Assembly: GCF_015712065.1 (NCBI RefSeq) | Contig: NZ_JACFYZ010000002.1 | Location: 248,001 to 312,000, forward strand | From: Ectopseudomonas chengduensis | Lineage (GTDB): Bacteria; Pseudomonadota; Gammaproteobacteria; Pseudomonadales; Pseudomonadaceae | Reading direction: 5' to 3' | Length of the DNA stretch: 64,000 nucleotides | Shown: piece by piece, positions 57,988-64,000 of the stretch | Position numbering within the stretch: position 1 is the first letter of the stretch | Layout: every line of letters begins with the position of its first letter | The notes under the pieces: generated by a model | Database searches by the model: none | Told to the model about the DNA's origin: nothing | The model's input: the letters and a program-made list of their open reading frames with translations, nothing else | Program-made: the position numbers and the translations under genes

Positions 57988-59168
57988 GGAAGATTGAAGC
58001 CAAGGTATTGATCGTCGACGACCTGCCGGAAAACCTGCTGGCGCTGCGTTCGTTGATCCAGAGCGAGGACCGCACCGTGTTCCAGGCCAGCAGCGCCGAC
58101 GAGGCACTGTCGCTGCTGCTCGAGCATGAGTTCGCCCTGGCCATTCTCGACGTCAAGATGCCGGGCATGAACGGTTTCGAACTGGCCGAGCTGATGCGCG
58201 GCACGGAGAAGACCAAGCATATCCCGATCATCTTCGTCAGCGCGGTCGGCCGCGACATGGACTACGCCTTCCGCGGCTACGAGAGCGGTGCGGTGGACTT
58301 CCTGCACAAGCCGCTGTCACCCTTCGAGGTGCGCAGCAAGGTGGCGATGTTCGTCGAGCTGTACCGCCATCGCAAGGCGTTGAGCATGCAACTGGAGGTG
58401 GTCGAGGCGGCGCGTCGTGAGCAGGAGGCACTGCTCGCCGAGCTGCGCGAGACTCAGGGCGAGTTGCAGAAAGCGGTGCAGATGCGCGACGTGTTCATGT
58501 CCATCGCCTCGCACGAGCTGCGCACGCCACTCAACGGTCTGATCCTCGACGTGCAACTGCGCCGGCTGCGCCTGGAGCAGGGGCGCATGGATGCCTTCAG
58601 CCCGGAAAAGCTGCAGGAGATGGTCAGCCGCGACGAGCGGCAGATCCGCAGCCTGAGCCGCCTGATCGACGACATGCTGGATGTTTCGCGCATTCGCACC
58701 GGCAAGCTTTCCGTGCGGCCAGAACCCGGCGACCTCGGCGTGCTGGCTGGAAACGTGGTGGAGAGCCTGGCCGCGCAGTTCACCAATACCGGCAGCCATA
58801 TCGAGTTGCACGTCGAGGGTCCGGCGCCGGTGATGATGGACGAGTTCCGCATCGAGCAGGTGTTGGCCAACCTGCTGACCAATGCCCTGCGCTACGGTGA
58901 TGGTAAACCCGTGTCGGTGCGTGTGCGGGTGGTAGACGATATGGCCCGCGCCGAGGTGCGTGACCAGGGCCTGGGCATCTCCGAGGCCGATCAGCGGCGG
59001 GTATTCGAGCAGTTCGAGCGCGTCTCCGGAACCAGCGTCGCGCAGGGGCTTGGGCTCGGCTTGTTCATCAGCGAGCAGATCGTCCAGGCCCATGACGGTC
59101 GCATCGAGCTCAGCAGTCGCCTCGGCGAAGGCTCCTGTTTCAGCATCCTGCTGCCACTACGCAGCTGA
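57981..59168 (+). CDS. Receiver–histidine kinase (REC-HisKA-HATPase) signalling protein
   Basis: 395 aa, no membrane segment. N-terminal REC domain (VLIVDDLPENLLAL, phosphoacceptor D57 in LAILDVKMPGMNG, Lys in VDFLHKPLSP), a coiled coil (about 130-168), HisKA with H178 (SIASHELRTPLNG) and HATPase (LANLLTNALRYG, RDQGLGISEADQRRVFEQF, GLGLGLFISEQIV). A kinase controlled by a receiver input is typical of branched phosphorelays. Last gene of the operon; overlaps cheB by 7 bp. Confidence 0.92.
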   Translation: MLRKIEAKVLIVDDLPENLLALRSLIQSEDRTVFQASSADEALSLLLEHEFALAILDVKMPGMNGFELAELMRGTEKTKHIPIIFVSAVGRDMDYAFRGYESGAVDFLHKPLSPFEVRSKVAMFVELYRHRKALSMQLEVVEAARREQEALLAELRETQGELQKAVQMRDVFMSIASHELRTPLNGLILDVQLRRLRLEQGRMDAFSPEKLQEMVSRDERQIRSLSRLIDDMLDVSRIRTGKLSVRPEPGDLGVLAGNVVESLAAQFTNTGSHIELHVEGPAPVMMDEFRIEQVLANLLTNALRYGDGKPVSVRVRVVDDMARAEVRDQGLGISEADQRRVFEQFERVSGTSVAQGLGLGLFISEQIVQAHDGRIELSSRLGEGSCFSILLPLRS

Positions 59169-59171
59169 TCG

Positions 59172-59216
59172 TGCAAATTGCACGTGTCGTAATTCATGCA
59201 TCTTGCAAAGTGCATG
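59172..59216 (+). promoter_or_regulatory. Twin 13-bp dyads (candidate AlgB enhancer sites) upstream of the 59344 gene
   Basis: GTGCAAATTGCAC at 59172-59184, extended to a perfect 15-bp palindrome (59171-59185), and the variant TTGCAAAGTGCAT at 59204-59216. Centres are 32 bp (three helical turns) apart and about 129 and 97 bp upstream of the predicted sigma-54 start. The same pair occurs upstream of the BON gene. Confidence 0.65.
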
Positions 59217-59280
59217 GCGCAAGGTGTCGATTTTGTTTTTAAGCAATTGATTTATAAGGATATTTTATAGGAATTGATGT

Positions 59281-59296
59281 TGGCATGAGCGCTGCA
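59281..59296 (+). promoter_or_regulatory. Sigma-54 promoter of the 59344 gene
   Basis: TGGCATGAGCGCTGCA: GG (59282-59283) and GC (59294-59295) are exactly 10 bp apart, matching the -24/-12 pattern with minor deviations. Start near 59307, 37 nt before the ATG. An A/T-rich IHF-suitable segment (59230-59275) separates it from the upstream dyads. Confidence 0.7.
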
Positions 59297-59343
59297 GAAT
59301 CAGTCATGTAAGCCCCCGACTGACCTGCTGATGGAGAAGCGTC

Positions 59344-59655
59344 ATGAACATCATCCGAGTGAGCCTGTTTTGCGTCGCTGCATTGCTGGTCAACGGGGCT
59401 TACGCCAAAGATTTCAGTGGTTCGGCCGGAGCCGTTGCGAAAACGGCCGAGTTCACCCTTTCCAACTCGCCGGTGTGGCAATCGCGCGCTGCTGCACAGC
59501 AGGAAGGCTCCGCCGAACTGCGTACCCAGCCCTCCCGCGCTGTCGGAGCCATCGGCGACGATGCGCAGTGGCTGCGCATCTCCAACGAGGGCGACACCGA
59601 TACCGCCAACCGTGAGCCACGCCCTGCCAATAGCACCCCGCGCTGGGTGTTCTGA
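59344..59655 (+). CDS. Small exported protein of unknown function
   Basis: 103 aa with a clear Sec signal peptide (MNIIRVSLFCVAALLVNGAYA/KD). The mature 82 residues (DFSGSAGAVAKTAEFTLSNSPVWQSRAAAQQEGSAELRTQPSRAVGAIGDD…) have no Cys and no domain I recognise. They look hydrophilic and possibly partly disordered. Expressed from its own sigma-54 promoter and followed 18 bp later by a small membrane protein. Role unknown; envelope stress or exopolysaccharide-linked function is only an inference from kinB-algB next door. Confidence 0.78.
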   Translation: MNIIRVSLFCVAALLVNGAYAKDFSGSAGAVAKTAEFTLSNSPVWQSRAAAQQEGSAELRTQPSRAVGAIGDDAQWLRISNEGDTDTANREPRPANSTPRWVF

Positions 59656-59673
59656 CCGACAAGGAGTCCTGCC

Positions 59674-59859
59674 ATGTCCAGAAGTGCCGTCCTGTTGTTG
59701 ATCATGACCCTGTCGAGCCTGGCGGTGTTGTGGCTGAGCCCCGCTCTGGACGAGGGTATCGCCCTGCTGCTCAAGGGTGGTAGCGTCGTCTTTGGTGCAG
59801 GCTTTCTGGTCGCGTTGATGGCCGGGCGCCGGATCAAGTTCGACCCGGTGCTGCGCTGA
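59674..59859 (+). CDS. Small two-helix membrane protein
   Basis: 61 aa: helix 1 AVLLLIMTLSSLAVLWLSPAL, helix 2 GGSVVFGAGFLVALMAGRR, and a short basic tail RRIKFDPVLR. RBS AAGGAG lies 8 nt before the ATG. It follows the small exported protein with an 18-bp gap and is followed by an intrinsic terminator, so the two form a dicistronic unit. No known family recognised. Confidence 0.75.
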   Translation: MSRSAVLLLIMTLSSLAVLWLSPALDEGIALLLKGGSVVFGAGFLVALMAGRRIKFDPVLR

Positions 59860-59887
59860 GGCTGGTCCCGCGCCCAGGAAACAAGAA

Positions 59888-59915
59888 AACGCCACGAAGA
59901 CCGTGGCGTTTTTTA
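59888..59915 (+). terminator. Rho-independent terminator between 59859 and kinB
   Basis: The stem AACGCCACG (59888-59896)/CGTGGCGTT (59902-59910) is followed by T-rich sequence. It ends the two-gene unit on the plus strand and, having an A-run on the other side, may also work for kinB on the minus strand. Confidence 0.88.
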
Positions 59916-59951
59916 TTGCGCGTGAATAGGCCGGTACCGCGGTCGTCTACC

Positions 59952-61748
59952 TCAGACCGGCAAGCTGAAATAGAAGTTGGCGCCTTCGCCGGGGCGCGAA
60001 TGAACCCTCAGCTGGCCGCCGTGCAACTGCACGATCTCCCTTGCCAGCGCCAGGCCGAGGCCGACGCCACCCTTGCGCCTGCCGACCTGAACGAAGGGTT
60101 CGAAGATCCGCGCCTGTTGTTCGAAGGGGATCCCTTCGCCTTCGTCCTGCACGCTGACGATCACCTGTTCGCCATGGCGGCGCGCCTGTAGTCGTATCTT
60201 GTCACCCGGGTTGCTGTAGCGCAGGGCATTGTCGGTCAGGTTATCGAGCAGTCGCTGCAGCTGCGCGGCATCGAGCTCAAGCTGCGGCAGGGGCTCGTGG
60301 ACTTCGCAAAGCACCCTCACCTCGCGCTCCGCGGCTCTCTCGGTAAAACGTTGAGACAGCTGCTGGATCATTTCGCTTAGGTCGCAGGGGCGGCGCTGCA
60401 GGGTTTGCACGCCATTCTGGTAGCGCGAGAAGTTGAGCAGGTCGTCGATCAAGTGCACCAGGCGGTGCATCTCCTCGTCGACGGTGCGTATCAGTTCCTG
60501 CTCGCGTCCGCCTGACGGCAGTGAGAGACGTTCGCGCAGCAGGCTGAAAGCCATATGAATACCGGTGATCGGCGTGCGCAGCTCATGGGAGGCGCGCAGG
60601 ATGAACTCGCTGCGCACCCGGTCGAAGGCACGTTGCTTGGTGACGTCACGCAGCACCATCACCGCCCCCGCGCTACCGCCCTCGCGCACCTGTACCGGGG
60701 TCAGGGCCCAGGCCAGCAGTCTGGTCTCGCCGTCGCGTTCGATCTGCAGGTCGGCCGGTGGCTCCTGCAGTAGTTCGCCTGCCAGCACCCGGCGCAGTGC
60801 TTCGTCCACCGCATGCTCGGGCAACAGCGGCCCGATGGGCTGGCCCACGATCTCGGCCGGCCAGGACAGTTGGCGCAGCGCCACCGGATTGGCGTGTTCG
60901 ATGCTGCCCTGGGTGTCGAGAATGACCAGGCCATCATCGATGCTGTCGAGCACCGCCTTCAGTCGGCCCTCGCTGCTGAGCAACTGGTTGAGGTTGCTCG
61001 AATGGTATTCGCGCAGCGCCTCGGTCATCAGGCCGAAGCGGCGGCTCAGCACGGCCAGTTCGAGAACCGGCGATACCGGTAGCACCACGTCGTATTTGCC
61101 CTGGCCGATCTGGTCGGCGGCTCGTGCCAGCATGTCGATGGGGGCGCCGAAGCGGCGGGCGATGCCGTGGGCAGTGAGTACCCCGATCGCCAGTACCGCG
61201 AGGCCGATGAGCACCAGCAGCCCGGCGATCAGTTGAGAGCGCTCGCCCGCTTTGCTTTCGGCCGAGATGACCCAGTCGACGACCTGATCCTGCTGTTCCA
61301 GCAGATGGTTGCGCAGGCGCTGGAAGGCCTCGGTGAAGGGTTTGTGAGCACCCAGGTTATGGGGTGTCTGGCCGTCCGGCATCGCACTACTGGCAGCCTG
61401 TTCCATCTCGTCGTAAAGCGCTGCCGCTCGCTCCAGTCCGCTGGCGTAGTCTTTGCCGAGGTTGGCCCTCAGGCCTTCGTCGAAGGTAGCGCGGAACGAC
61501 TGGCGGATGGCTTCGAGGCGCTGCGCATCGGGCTGTTGAGCGATCAGCACGATCAGTTCGTCGCCCAGGTGCTGGCGCAGCTTCTGGCCGATCTGTACGG
61601 CGTCGAAGCCGCGCTGGATCAGGTCGCTCTGGCTGCGCGCCATCTGTGTGACGCTGAACAGGCCGAGCAGCAGGCCCAGCAGTGCAACGGTGATCAGCGC
61701 GGAGATGCTAAGGAACAGTCGCGTGCGAAGCTTCATCGACAGCTTCAT
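59952..61748 (-). CDS. kinB: Sensor histidine kinase KinB
   Basis: 598 aa (P. aeruginosa KinB is 595). Two TM helices (about 12-36 and 172-194) bracket a helical periplasmic sensor. HAMP (about 195-247), PAS (260-370; VLDSIDDGLVILDTQGSIEHANPVALRQL), HisKA with H388 (LRASHELRTPITG) and HATPase (500-598; DNLTDNALRYS, QDEGEGIPFEQQARIFEPF, GGVGLGLALAREI). Cognate kinase of AlgB. Start 61748 matches the conserved MKLRTRLFLSISALIT N-terminus. It lies 13 bp after algB in the same operon. Confidence 0.95.
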   Translation of the reverse strand: MKLSMKLRTRLFLSISALITVALLGLLLGLFSVTQMARSQSDLIQRGFDAVQIGQKLRQHLGDELIVLIAQQPDAQRLEAIRQSFRATFDEGLRANLGKDYASGLERAAALYDEMEQAASSAMPDGQTPHNLGAHKPFTEAFQRLRNHLLEQQDQVVDWVISAESKAGERSQLIAGLLVLIGLAVLAIGVLTAHGIARRFGAPIDMLARAADQIGQGKYDVVLPVSPVLELAVLSRRFGLMTEALREYHSSNLNQLLSSEGRLKAVLDSIDDGLVILDTQGSIEHANPVALRQLSWPAEIVGQPIGPLLPEHAVDEALRRVLAGELLQEPPADLQIERDGETRLLAWALTPVQVREGGSAGAVMVLRDVTKQRAFDRVRSEFILRASHELRTPITGIHMAFSLLRERLSLPSGGREQELIRTVDEEMHRLVHLIDDLLNFSRYQNGVQTLQRRPCDLSEMIQQLSQRFTERAAEREVRVLCEVHEPLPQLELDAAQLQRLLDNLTDNALRYSNPGDKIRLQARRHGEQVIVSVQDEGEGIPFEQQARIFEPFVQVGRRKGGVGLGLALAREIVQLHGGQLRVHSRPGEGANFYFSLPV

Positions 61749-61761
61749 GGAAATCCCGTGG

Positions 61762-63114
61762 TCAGAGGTTGTACTGCTTGCGTTTACGATAGAGGGTCGA
61801 GGTATCGATACCCAGCGTCTTGGCCGCCATGTCGAGGGTGTTGCTGCTGGCCAGCACGGCGGCAATATGCGCCTTCTCCAGCTCTTCAAGGCTCATCGCT
61901 GCGCCGACACGCACTGCATTGTTCGGCGCTTCGCCGGTGCCGCCCAGGCCGAGATGGCTAACCTCCACCACGTCGCTCTGGCAGATGATGCTGGCGCGCT
62001 CGATGACGTTGCGCAGCTCGCGGATATTGCCTGGCCAGTGATAAGCCTGCAGGGCGGCGGCAGCCTCGGGGCTGAAACCGCACGCCGGGCGCCCGTAGTC
62101 GCTGACGAAGCGGGCGAGAAAGCGCTCGGCCAGGCCCATCACGTCTTCGTGACGTTCGCGCAACGGTGGCAGCTTGAGGGTGATGACGTTGAGGCGGTAC
62201 AGCAGGTCTTCACGGAAGCGGCCCTCGCGCACCATTTCGTCGAGGTCCAGGTTGGTGGCGGCGACGATGCGCACATCGGCACGCCGGGTCACCGGATCGC
62301 CGACGCGCTCGTACTCCTTGTCCTGAATGAAGCGCAGTAGCTTGGGTTGCAGGGCCAGCGGGAAGTCGCCGATCTCGTCGAGGAACAGGGTGCCACCGTC
62401 GGCCTGACTGACGCGGCCCTGGGTGCTTTCGCTGGCACCGGTGAAGGAGCCGCGGGCGTGACCGAACAGCTCGCTTTCCATCAGCTCGGCCGTCAGCGAT
62501 GGGCAGTTGATGGTCACGCAGGTGCGCTTGGCACGGCGGCTCCAGCCGTGGATGGCGCGCGATAGCTCACCCTTGCCGGTACCGGATTCGCCGAGGATGA
62601 GGATGTTGGCGTCGGTAGCGGCGACCTGCCGTGCGGTTTCCAGAATCGCCATCATCGCCGGGCTATGCGAGTCGAGGCCGTCCTTGGCCTTGCGTACCTC
62701 ACCTTCCAGAGCCTCCAGGCGTGCAGCCAACGTACGCACTTCCAGTTGCTTGGCGGCGGCCAGGCGCAGTTGATCGGGGGTGCAGGGTTTGACCAGATAA
62801 TCGGCGGCGCCGGCCTGGATGGCATCGACCGCGGTGTCCACGGCCGAGTGGGCGGTGACGATCACCACGCGCATCCACGGTGCCTGGATGCGCATCTGCG
62901 CCAACAGGTCCAGGCCGTTGTCCTCGCCCAGGCGCAGGTCAAGAAAGCAAAGGTCGAACACCTGTCGCTGCAGCAGCGCCTCGGCTTGGGTCGCACTGCT
63001 GGCGCCGGCGACGTCATAGCCTTCGTCTTCAAGGCAGTAACGGAAGGTACGCAGGATTGCCGCTTCGTCGTCCACCAGCAGAATGCGTCCACTGGTTTGC
63101 TCTGCAACTGCCAT
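61762..63114 (-). CDS. algB: NtrC-family response regulator AlgB
   Basis: 450 aa. REC domain with D59 ([15 protein letters not shown]), AAA+ sigma-54 activator domain (Walker [10 protein letters not shown] 175-183, Walker B GGTLFLDE 240-247) and C-terminal Fis-type HTH ([22 protein letters not shown]). The sigma-54-contacting loop reads GSFTGA (222-227) instead of the consensus GAFTGA. The sequence is very close to P. aeruginosa AlgB, which controls alginate, virulence and quorum-related genes. Divergent from the BON gene; operon with kinB. Confidence 0.96.
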   Translation of the reverse strand: MAVAEQTSGRILLVDDEAAILRTFRYCLEDEGYDVAGASSATQAEALLQRQVFDLCFLDLRLGEDNGLDLLAQMRIQAPWMRVVIVTAHSAVDTAVDAIQAGAADYLVKPCTPDQLRLAAAKQLEVRTLAARLEALEGEVRKAKDGLDSHSPAMMAILETARQVAATDANILILGESGTGKGELSRAIHGWSRRAKRTCVTINCPSLTAELMESELFGHARGSFTGASESTQGRVSQADGGTLFLDEIGDFPLALQPKLLRFIQDKEYERVGDPVTRRADVRIVAATNLDLDEMVREGRFREDLLYRLNVITLKLPPLRERHEDVMGLAERFLARFVSDYGRPACGFSPEAAAALQAYHWPGNIRELRNVIERASIICQSDVVEVSHLGLGGTGEAPNNAVRVGAAMSLEELEKAHIAAVLASSNTLDMAAKTLGIDTSTLYRKRKQYNL

Positions 63115-63162
63115 GTATGTGCTCCATCTGACGGGTCAATGCAGCTTAGTCAGGTAAAAACC

Positions 63163-63206
63163 ATGCAAGTTGCACGGCTCGACTGTGCCGATACTGCACC
63201 CTGCAT
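63163..63206 (+). promoter_or_regulatory. Twin 13-bp dyads (candidate AlgB enhancer sites) upstream of the BON gene
   Basis: ATGCAAGTTGCAC at 63163-63175 and CTGCACCCTGCAT at 63194-63206. Centres are 31 bp apart and about 129 and 98 bp upstream of the predicted sigma-54 start, mirroring the pair at 59172-59216. Also 49-92 bp upstream of the divergent algB start, so autoregulation is possible. Confidence 0.65.
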
Positions 63207-63271
63207 GCGGGCAGGGTGCCTTTATTGTTGGTAAATATTTGTTTTAAAAGGGAATTTTAATTTCTTCTGAC

Positions 63272-63287
63272 TGGCACGGGGCTTGCG
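63272..63287 (+). promoter_or_regulatory. Sigma-54 promoter of the BON gene
   Basis: TGGCACGGGGCTTGCG is an almost perfect -24/-12 element, GG (63273-63274) and GC (63285-63286) with 10 bp between. Start near 63298, 27 nt before the ATG. A/T-rich IHF-like sequence at 63220-63270. Confidence 0.82.
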
Positions 63288-63324
63288 ATATTGCCTGTAT
63301 CGTCTCACGAACAGGAGTGAACTC

Positions 63325-64000
63325 ATGCCCCCGTTCAAGCCTTTGTTACTGGCCGCCGGCACCGCGCTGATGCTCGGCCTGACGCCTGTGGCCAGCCACG
63401 CTGCCGAAGGTCAGCTATCAGCACAGCTGGATGCGGCCCGCCAGGAAGGTTCGATCTGGACAGCCTTCGCGCTCAACCGGCATCTCAACCCTTTCAAGCT
63501 CGATATCGACGTTGAGGATGGCGCGGCCACCCTCAACGGCAAGGTCGAGAACGATGTTCAGAAAGAGCTGGCCGAGCAGGTGGCGCTGAGCATAGATGGC
63601 ATCGATTCGGTGGACAATCGCATCGAGGTCAGCAGTGACGCGGTCGAGGGCGATGCGCCGAGCATGGCGCAGCGCCTTGAGGACGCCAGCCTCGCCGCCA
63701 CGGTGAAGTCCAAGTTGCTGTGGAACAGCAACACCCGCGGCCTGGACATCCAGGTCAAGAGCGAAACCGGCAACATCACCCTCAGTGGCCATGCGCAGAC
63801 GCCGGCGGCCAAGGAGTTGGCAGGCCAGCTGGCAGCCAATACCGATGGCGTGCGCGAAGTGTTCAACCACCTCAGCATCAGCACTGCCGACAGCAGTAGC
63901 AGCGAAGTGCAAACCACACTCGACGAGGCGCGCGAGAACATCAGTGACAGCTGGATCACCAGCAAGGTCAAGGCCAGCTTCCTCTACAGCCGCAACCTGG
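63325..64000 (+). CDS. Periplasmic BON-domain protein (3' end beyond window)
   Basis: 225 residues are visible and the frame is open to the window edge. Signal peptide LLLAAGTALMLGLTPVASHA/AE. Then repeated BON domains (OsmY-like, envelope/phospholipid-binding): first about 45-100 (FALNRHLNPFKLDIDVEDGAATLNGKVENDVQKELAEQVALSIDGIDSVDNRIEV), second about 125-185 (VKSKLLWNSNTRGLDIQVKSETGNITLSGHAQTPAAKELAGQLAANTDGVREVFNHL), third beginning near 207 (ISDSWITSKVKASFLYSRNL). ATG 63325 has AGGAG 8 nt upstream. Driven by a sigma-54 promoter beside algB. Probable osmotic or envelope-stress protein. Confidence 0.9.
   Translation, partial: MPPFKPLLLAAGTALMLGLTPVASHAAEGQLSAQLDAARQEGSIWTAFALNRHLNPFKLDIDVEDGAATLNGKVENDVQKELAEQVALSIDGIDSVDNRIEVSSDAVEGDAPSMAQRLEDASLAATVKSKLLWNSNTRGLDIQVKSETGNITLSGHAQTPAAKELAGQLAANTDGVREVFNHLSISTADSSSSEVQTTLDEARENISDSWITSKVKASFLYSRNL

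Overview
The window is high-GC gammaproteobacterial chromosome and reads as Pseudomonas sensu lato. The evidence is the gene order polA–ersA–engB–cytochrome c5–cytochrome c4–dsbA–phosphatase–dgcH … marC–ampDh2 … kinB–algB, together with the Pseudomonas aa3 oxidase cluster coxB-coxA-ctaG-coxC, an AphA-type acetylpolyamine deacetylase, and many REP palindromes of the GTAGGAGC(N)GC type. I favour the P. mendocina/oleovorans (Ectopseudomonas) side over P. aeruginosa, but this is judgement from memory, not a search. I saw no tRNA, rRNA, phage, transposase or CRISPR array. Most long antisense reading frames are shadows caused by GC-rich third positions.

Layout. 1-422: 3' end of an AraC regulator. 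612-4830 (minus): a tightly packed operon of PepSY protein, sialidase-fold protein, membrane protein and LtaS-like sulfatase-superfamily enzyme, behind a PmrA-type box at 4903-4919. 5140-7314: aphA and a polyamine-binding protein. 7638-11667: LysR, aspA and a dicarboxylate/glutamate symporter. 12043-15370: MocR regulator, PaiB-like protein and two acetyltransferases. 15375-19899: HTH regulator, alanine/glycine symporter, asparaginase, a second copy of the acetyltransferase and an AsnC regulator. 20200-25685: a sigma-54 promoter driving a TRAP transporter, a TSUP permease and a gamma-glutamyltransferase-like enzyme. 25831-28905: RidA, glutaminase, AEC carrier and a hypothetical protein. This half of the window is largely about amide nitrogen, amino acids and polyamines.

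29310-37730: the complete aa3 cytochrome c oxidase locus with its assembly factors (Cox11, Surf1, heme A synthase, heme O synthase, Sco, and a second Sco-like CxxxC protein). 37998-43379: thrB, DUF2782, polA, an ErsA sRNA with an AlgU-type promoter, and engB. 43623-51294: cytochromes c5 and c4, dsbA, an EEP phosphatase, dgcH, an NCS2 permease, marC and ampDh2. 51298-59168: an accessory block holding DUF1330, a DUF3313 lipoprotein, and a sensory system of a stand-alone receiver, a CHASE3-GAF hybrid kinase with three receivers, CheR, CheB and a REC-histidine kinase, with no chemoreceptor, CheA or CheW. 59344-64000: kinB and algB, flanked on both sides by exported-protein genes.

The strongest regulatory observation is around kinB-algB. 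The genes on either side (59344 and 63325) each have a sigma-54 -24/-12 promoter with two copies of a TGCA-based 13-bp dyad at nearly identical distances (about -129 and -97/-98). This looks like a small AlgB/sigma-54 regulon. The strongest candidate for an undescribed signalling system is the CheR/CheB/hybrid-kinase block at 52552-59168.
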